From Brevundimonas sp. (lineage in GTDB: Bacteria > Pseudomonadota > Alphaproteobacteria > Caulobacterales > Caulobacteraceae), in the NCBI RefSeq assembly GCF_013823285.1, contig NZ_PNLV01000010.1, positions 1-42,592 on the forward strand: a stretch of DNA of 42,592 nucleotides. The letters run 5' to 3'. The notes beneath the pieces are model-generated. The model worked only from the letters and a program-made list of their open reading frames with translations, was not told where the DNA came from and did no database searches. Made by a program: the position numbers and the translations under genes. The number at the start of each line of letters is the position of its first letter. Positions within the stretch are counted from its first letter, which is position 1. Positions 38,384-42,592 of this stretch are shown piece by piece.

Positions 38384-38881
38384 TCAGCCCGAACCCGCCG
38401 CGCGCGCCTTCTGCTGGTCCCAGTAGGCGGGGCCGTCGTCCGGCTTGAACATGGTGCGCGGCGTCCCGTCCGAGGTGGCCACCAGGAACGTGTTCGTCGC
38501 CGCGTGGTAGTAGAGGGTGTCGCCGTTGCCCCGGCGCACGGTCTCGGTCCCGGCGGGCGGCGCGATGATGAAGGCATGGGCCTTGTCCACATAGTCATCG
38601 GCGGACGCGGCGCTGAAGGCCGCGCCGTTGCGCTCGAACAGACGCTGGATGTTCTGGTCGGCGGTGTTGCGGCTGTTGGAGGTCCAGCGGGCCGGCGCGC
38701 CGGACCGCGCCGTCGCCCTTCCGGACTCCACAGCGCCGGCGACGGGCTGCACAGCAGCCTCGGTCGCGGCCCGCTCCGAACGGTCGCGCGTCTCGACCGC
38801 ACTGGGCCCGTTGTCGCAGGCCGTCAAAGCCGTCACCGCCAGGGCGACGCCGCCCGCCAGCCATAGATTACGCAAGGTCAT
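38384..38881 (-). CDS. SOS-box-preceded lipoprotein with polymorphic-toxin-like C-terminal domain
   Basis: 165 aa. Residues 1-22 are a lipoprotein signal with lipobox LTAC (Cys22); Asp23-Asn24 after the cysteine is the inner-membrane retention signal in E. coli. Residues 23-73 are a low-complexity linker. Residues 74-160 (NIQRLFERNGAAFSAASADD, YVDKAHAFI, NGDTLYYHAATNTFLVATSD, GTPRTMFKPDDGPAYWDQQ) follow a pattern I recall from C-terminal nuclease-type toxin domains of large secreted proteins, typically HFxxHGxxF, DDYxxxAxxF, YDPxTNTFG, RTxFxP, YFDRQ. The two histidines are Leu and Asn here, so activity is doubtful. No immunity gene is evident. Strong ribosome site GGGAGGG. A GTTC-N7-GTTC box lies 50 bases upstream. 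Family assignment is from memory. Confidence 0.8.
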   Translation of the reverse strand: MTLRNLWLAGGVALAVTALTACDNGPSAVETRDRSERAATEAAVQPVAGAVESGRATARSGAPARWTSNSRNTADQNIQRLFERNGAAFSAASADDYVDKAHAFIIAPPAGTETVRRGNGDTLYYHAATNTFLVATSDGTPRTMFKPDDGPAYWDQQKARAAGSG

Positions 38882-38912
38882 GAAACCCTCCCTGGAAAAC
38901 CCGCGGAACAAG

Positions 38913-38940
38913 GTTATGCACAAAGTTAATGTTCCTGCAA
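38913..38940 (-). promoter_or_regulatory. Possible promoter of the lipoprotein gene
   Basis: Reading the minus strand, TTGCAG (38940-38935) is separated by 16 bases from CATAAC (38918-38913). The -35 lies inside the GTTC-N7-GTTC box, so a bound repressor would cover it. Hexamer matches are moderate (three and four of six). Confidence 0.35.
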
Positions 38941-38945
38941 TGTTC
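38931..38945. promoter_or_regulatory. LexA-type SOS box (GTTC-N7-GTTC)
   Basis: GTTCCTGCAATGTTC is a perfect match to the alphaproteobacterial LexA operator GTTC-N7-GTTC. It sits in the AT-richer middle of the 121-base divergent gap, 50 bases before the lipoprotein ATG (38881) and 58 bases before the coaBC ATG (39003). Position within a promoter-sized gap, rather than inside a gene, supports function. Confidence 0.65.
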
Positions 38946-39002
38946 TTGTCGGAGCCAGCGGCGCCCCTCGACGACGGCGGCGGCGCCCGGTAAGGCGAAG
39001 GC

Positions 39003-40217
39003 ATGACCCGGACACCCCCGAAAATCCTGTTGATCGTCGGCGGCGGCATCGCCGCCTACAAGGCGCTGGAGCTGGTGCGCCTGATGAGGAGGGCGAACAT
39101 GACGGTGCGCGCGGTGCTGACCGGGGCCGGCGCCGAGTTCGTCACCCCCCTGTCCCTGGCCTCCCTGACCGGCCATCCGGTGCATCAGGCCCTGTTCTCG
39201 CCCGAGGACGAGACGGCCATGGGCCATATCGAGCTGTCCCGGTGGGCCGATCTGGTCGTGGTGGCGCCGGCCACCGCCGGGCTGATGGCCAAGGCGGCGA
39301 ACGGTCTGGCGGACGATCTGGCCTCCACCACTTTGCTGGCCACCGACAAGCGGGTGCTGCTGGCCCCGGCCATGAATGTGCGCATGTGGGAGCACCCGGC
39401 GGTGAAGACCAATCTGGCGCGCCTGACCGGCTTCGACGGCCTGCACGGCATGGCGGTGGTCGGGCCCGACGAGGGCGAGATGGCCTGCGGCGAGTACGGA
39501 CCGGGCCGCATGGCCGAGCCGGCCGCGATCCTTGAAGCGGTGCAGGGGCTGCTGGCGGGCGCCGCCGGACGACCCCTGAAGGGCAAGCGGGCTCTGGTGA
39601 CGGCGGGCCCGACCTTCGAACCCATCGACCCGGTGCGGGGGCTGACCAATCGCTCCAGCGGCAAGCAGGGCTACGCCATCGCCGCGGCCCTGGCCGAGCT
39701 GGGCGCCGAGGTGACGCTGGTGTCGGGCCCCACGGCCCTGAGCGCGCCGCCGGGCGTGAAGCGGGTGGACGTGGAGACGGCCGCCCAGATGCATGCGGCC
39801 TCCATGGCGGCCCTGCCCGTGGACGTGGCGGTCATGACCGCGGCGGTGGCCGACTGGCGCGTGGACGATGTGGCCACCGGCAAGATCAAGAAGGCGCCGG
39901 GTGGACCGCCCATGCTGAGCCTGATCGAGAACCCCGACATTCTGGCGGCCGTGTCGTCGGCCAAGAGCAGGCGTCCCCGGCTGGTGGTCGGCTTCGCCGC
40001 CGAGACCAGCGATCTGGAGGTCCAGGCCCGCGCCAAGCTGTCGCGCAAGGGCTGCGACTGGATCGTGGGCAATGACGTGTCCGACGAGGTGTTCGGCTCG
40101 GACGGCAACGCCGTGACCCTGATCACCAAAAGCGGGGCCGAGACATGGCCGCGCCAGTCAAAGGCCGCCGTGGCCTGCGCCCTGGCCGCCCGCATCGCCG
40201 AAACCCTGACAGACTGA
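39003..40217 (+). CDS. coaBC: Bifunctional phosphopantothenoylcysteine decarboxylase/synthetase
   Basis: 404 aa. Makes 4'-phosphopantetheine for coenzyme A. The N-terminal flavoprotein decarboxylase (CoaC, 1-185) has [16 protein letters not shown], catalytic His in [23 protein letters not shown] and the substrate lid [13 protein letters not shown] with its cysteine. The C-terminal CoaB part (190-404) has [20 protein letters not shown] then [18 protein letters not shown] and the strand-dimer segment. Start ATG at 39003 matches family N-termini. Divergent from the lipoprotein gene and 10 bases upstream of dut, so coaBC-dut form an operon as in many bacteria. Confidence 0.97.
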   Translation: MTRTPPKILLIVGGGIAAYKALELVRLMRRANMTVRAVLTGAGAEFVTPLSLASLTGHPVHQALFSPEDETAMGHIELSRWADLVVVAPATAGLMAKAANGLADDLASTTLLATDKRVLLAPAMNVRMWEHPAVKTNLARLTGFDGLHGMAVVGPDEGEMACGEYGPGRMAEPAAILEAVQGLLAGAAGRPLKGKRALVTAGPTFEPIDPVRGLTNRSSGKQGYAIAAALAELGAEVTLVSGPTALSAPPGVKRVDVETAAQMHAASMAALPVDVAVMTAAVADWRVDDVATGKIKKAPGGPPMLSLIENPDILAAVSSAKSRRPRLVVGFAAETSDLEVQARAKLSRKGCDWIVGNDVSDEVFGSDGNAVTLITKSGAETWPRQSKAAVACALAARIAETLTD

Positions 40218-40227
40218 CGGACCGAGA

Positions 40228-40686
40228 ATGACCGAGACCGTGACCGCCCGAATCCTGCGCCTGCCCCATGCCGAGGACCTGCTGCTGCCCGCCTATGAGA
40301 CGGAAGGGTCGGCGGGCATGGACCTGCGGGCGGCGCTTCCGGAGGATCAGCCCGTAACCCTGGCGCCGGGGGCGCGGGCGCTGGTGCCGACGGGGCTGAA
40401 GATCGCGCTGGAGCCGGGCTTCGAGGCCCAGGTGCGGCCCCGCTCGGGTCTGGCGCTGAAGCACGGCATCACCTGTCTCAACAGCCCCGGCACCATCGAC
40501 AGCGACTATCGCGGCGAGGTCGGAGTGATCCTGGCCAATCTGGGGTCCGAGCCCTTCGTGATCCGGCGCGGCGAGCGCATCGCCCAGATGGTCATCGCGC
40601 GGCACGAACGGGTGCAGTGGTCCGAGGTGAAGAGCCTCGACGACACCGAGCGCGGCGAGGGCGGCTTCGGCTCCACCGGCCGATAG
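40228..40686 (+). CDS. dut: dUTP diphosphatase
   Basis: 152 aa trimeric dUTPase that hydrolyses dUTP to dUMP, preventing uracil incorporation into DNA and feeding thymidylate synthesis. The five conserved motifs are present in order: [50 protein letters not shown], and the C-terminal glycine-rich GEGGFGSTG arm that closes the active site. Ten bases after coaBC. A nearby LexA-type box could bring this DNA-precursor enzyme under damage control, but that is speculative. Convergent with nadE, only two bases apart. Confidence 0.97.
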   Translation: MTETVTARILRLPHAEDLLLPAYETEGSAGMDLRAALPEDQPVTLAPGARALVPTGLKIALEPGFEAQVRPRSGLALKHGITCLNSPGTIDSDYRGEVGVILANLGSEPFVIRRGERIAQMVIARHERVQWSEVKSLDDTERGEGGFGSTGR

Positions 40687-40688
40687 GG

Positions 40689-42592
40689 TCAGTCCGGGAC
40701 GTTCGCGTCCAGTTCGTCCAGCCACACCCGCGCCGTGGCGTCCGACGGCGCCCGCCAATCCCCGCGTGGCGACAGCGAGCCGCCGGTGACCACCTTGGGC
40801 CCGTTGGGCAGGGCCGAGCGCTTGAACTGGCTGGTCTGGAAGAAGCGGATCAGGAATTTGCGCAGCCAGGATTTTATGGTCGCCAGATCATACTCGACCA
40901 TCTCCGCCTCGGGCAGGTTGGCGGGCCAGGCGCCGTGGGTGCGGTCGCCCCACGCCTGATGGGCCAGGTACGCCACCTTGGACGGCTTCAGGCCGAAGCG
41001 GGTGATGTAAAACAGGAAGAAGTCATTCAGCGCATAGGGCCCCACCGTCGCCTGGGTGGACTGGATCGCCCCGCTCTCGTCGGCGGGCACCAGTTCCGGT
41101 GAGATTTCGGTGCCCAGGATGGCGTGCAGGGTGGGCGCCGCCTCTGCGCCGACGACCTGCTTGTCGGCCACCCAGCGGATCAGGTGCTGGATCAGGGTCT
41201 TCGCCACCCCGCCGTTGACGTTGTAGTGGCTCATGTGGTCGCCCACGCCATAGGTGGCCCAGCCCAGCGCCAGTTCCGACAGGTCGCCGGTGCCCAGCAC
41301 GAAGGCGCCATGGTGGTTGGCCAGACGGAACAGATAGTCGGTGCGCAGGCCCGCCTGCACATTCTCGAAGGTGATGTCGTGGACCGGCTGGCCCTTTGAA
41401 TAGGGATGGCCGATGTCCTTCAGCATCTGTTCGGCCGCCGGGCGGATGTCGATCTCCTCGCCGGTCACGCCCAGCGCGGTCATCAGGGCCCAGGCGTTGG
41501 ACTTTGTGCCCTCGGACGTGGCGAAGCCGGGCAGGGTGAACGCCAGGATGTTCTTGCGCGGCAGGTCAAGACGGTCGAACGCCCGGCAGGCCACCAGCAG
41601 CGCCTGGGTCGAATCCAGCCCGCCGGAGACGCCGATTACGATGCGCTCGCCGTTGGTCGCCTTCATGCGCCGCATCAGGCCCTGCACCTGAATGTTGAAC
41701 GCCTCGTAGCAGTCCTGATCCAGCCGCGCCGGGTCGTCGGGCACGAAGGGGAAACGGTCCAGCGGCCGGATCAGGTCGGTGGGAGCGCCAGGCTCCGCAG
41801 CGAAGAAGGCGACGGGTTGGAACTCGTCCGCGGCCAACTCGCGCCGGGCGCAGTCCGCGAATGTGCCGGTGCGCAGGCGCTCCAGACCGATCCGCTCCAC
41901 ATCCACGTCGGCGATGGTCAGATGGGAGTCCATCGCGAACCGCTCGCCCGACGCCAGACAGGCGCCCATTTCGTGGATCGAGGCCTGACCGTCCCAGGCC
42001 AGGTCGGTGGTGCTTTCGCCCCACCCCGCGGCGGCGAACACATAGGCGCAGACCGCCCGTGACGACTGGCTGGCGCACAGCATCGCCCGCTCATCCGCCT
42101 TGCCGATCACCACGTTTGAGGCCGACAGGTTCAGGATGATCCGCGCGCCGGCGAGAGCGGCGCGGGTCGAAGGCGGCAAGGGGGCCCAGAAATCCTCGCA
42201 GATTTCGACGCCGAAGGAGAAGCCGGGCCGATTCTCGGCCTGAAAGATCAGGTCAGTTCCGAAGGCGTGGCGCGTGTCGCCGATGATGATGCTGCTGTCG
42301 ACTTCCTGTGGCCCGGCCGGCGAGAACCAGCGCTTCTCATAATATTCCCTGTAGTTCGGCAGATATGTCTTGGGAATGACGCCCCATATCTGGCCGTTGG
42401 TCATCACAACGGCGCAGTTGTAGAGCCGATCGCCCTGTCTGACGGGCGCGCCCATGACGGCGACCAGGTCGGCCTTCTTTGTCGCCGAGGCGACGCGGTC
42501 AATCTGGGCCTCCACCTCCGCCAGCAGCGCGTCCTGCATCAGCAGATCGTCGATGGCGTAACCGGTCAGGCTCAGCTCCGGGAACGCCAGCA
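40689..42592 (-). CDS. nadE: Glutamine-dependent NAD synthetase (5' end outside window)
   Basis: 634 codons are visible; the start lies beyond the right edge, since the frame continues open with LAFPELSLTGYAIDDLL, the conserved nitrilase-domain segment that carries the catalytic Glu. The glutaminase domain continues with the Lys in PKTYLPNYREYYEKRW and the nucleophile Cys in VEICEDFWAP. The synthetase domain has the ATP-binding SGGLDSTQALLVA, then GTGDLSELALGWATYGVGDH and the C-terminal FQTSQFKRSALPNGPKV. It aminates deamido-NAD using glutamine, completing NAD synthesis begun by nadD. Only the extreme N-terminus (about 45-50 residues) should be missing. Confidence 0.96.
   Translation of the reverse strand, partial: LAFPELSLTGYAIDDLLMQDALLAEVEAQIDRVASATKKADLVAVMGAPVRQGDRLYNCAVVMTNGQIWGVIPKTYLPNYREYYEKRWFSPAGPQEVDSSIIIGDTRHAFGTDLIFQAENRPGFSFGVEICEDFWAPLPPSTRAALAGARIILNLSASNVVIGKADERAMLCASQSSRAVCAYVFAAAGWGESTTDLAWDGQASIHEMGACLASGERFAMDSHLTIADVDVERIGLERLRTGTFADCARRELAADEFQPVAFFAAEPGAPTDLIRPLDRFPFVPDDPARLDQDCYEAFNIQVQGLMRRMKATNGERIVIGVSGGLDSTQALLVACRAFDRLDLPRKNILAFTLPGFATSEGTKSNAWALMTALGVTGEEIDIRPAAEQMLKDIGHPYSKGQPVHDITFENVQAGLRTDYLFRLANHHGAFVLGTGDLSELALGWATYGVGDHMSHYNVNGGVAKTLIQHLIRWVADKQVVGAEAAPTLHAILGTEISPELVPADESGAIQSTQATVGPYALNDFFLFYITRFGLKPSKVAYLAHQAWGDRTHGAWPANLPEAEMVEYDLATIKSWLRKFLIRFFQTSQFKRSALPNGPKVVTGGSLSPRGDWRAPSDATARVWLDELDANVPD

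Overview
The window is a GC-rich, gene-dense piece of an alphaproteobacterial chromosome, most likely from Caulobacterales (a Brevundimonas or Caulobacter relative). This rests on gene content and order (sdhCDAB followed by a ferredoxin; obgE-proB-proA-nadD-rsfS-rlmH-envC-ctpA-yibQ-rppH; tsaB-rimI-fur-miaB-phoH-ybeY-lnt), on a very large NAD-glutamate dehydrogenase, on a Caulobacter-like promoter upstream of it, and on a direct-repeat LexA box of the GTTC-N7-GTTC type. The taxon is an inference; no marker RNA is present. I see no tRNA, rRNA, CRISPR array, insertion sequence, integrase or phage gene. Nearly everything is housekeeping, and no gap between genes exceeds 300 bases.

Layout. 1-3539 (minus): start of a 2Fe-2S ferredoxin gene and the sdhCDAB operon. 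3711-5650 (plus): a small exported protein of unknown function and a serine beta-lactamase-fold hydrolase. 5647-7642 (minus): rarD-like permease and asd. 7767-9410 (plus): zapE and a YbjN-family exported protein, ending at a bidirectional terminator shared with mdh. 9465-22984 (minus): mdh, then a long co-directional run of rppH, yibQ-like, ctpA, envC-like, rlmH, rsfS, nadD, a DUF6624 gene, proA, proB, obgE and a HerA-like ATPase. 23084-38315 (plus): AI-2E-family permease, giant NAD-GDH, universal stress protein, Nfu scaffold, two HTH regulators, tsaB, rimI, fur, miaB, phoH, ybeY, lnt and a third HTH regulator. 38384-38881 (minus): a small lipoprotein. 39003-40686 (plus): coaBC and dut. 40689-end (minus): nadE, cut by the window edge.

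How the genes work together. Central metabolism is represented by succinate dehydrogenase, malate dehydrogenase and NAD-GDH around the TCA cycle; amino-acid and cofactor synthesis by asd, proBA, nadD, nadE and coaBC; translation and RNA maturation by rsfS, rlmH, obgE, tsaB, rimI, miaB, ybeY and rppH; envelope work by envC, ctpA, yibQ and lnt.

The most interesting locus is at 38384-39003. A lipoprotein whose C-terminal half resembles nuclease-type domains at the ends of polymorphic toxins is preceded by a perfect GTTC-N7-GTTC motif, which would place it (and perhaps the divergent coaBC-dut pair) under SOS control. The second is the envC-ctpA-yibQ group, where the YibQ-like protein has lost the acidic pair and the histidines expected of a deacetylase-fold enzyme and the LytM domain of the EnvC-like protein also lacks metal ligands.
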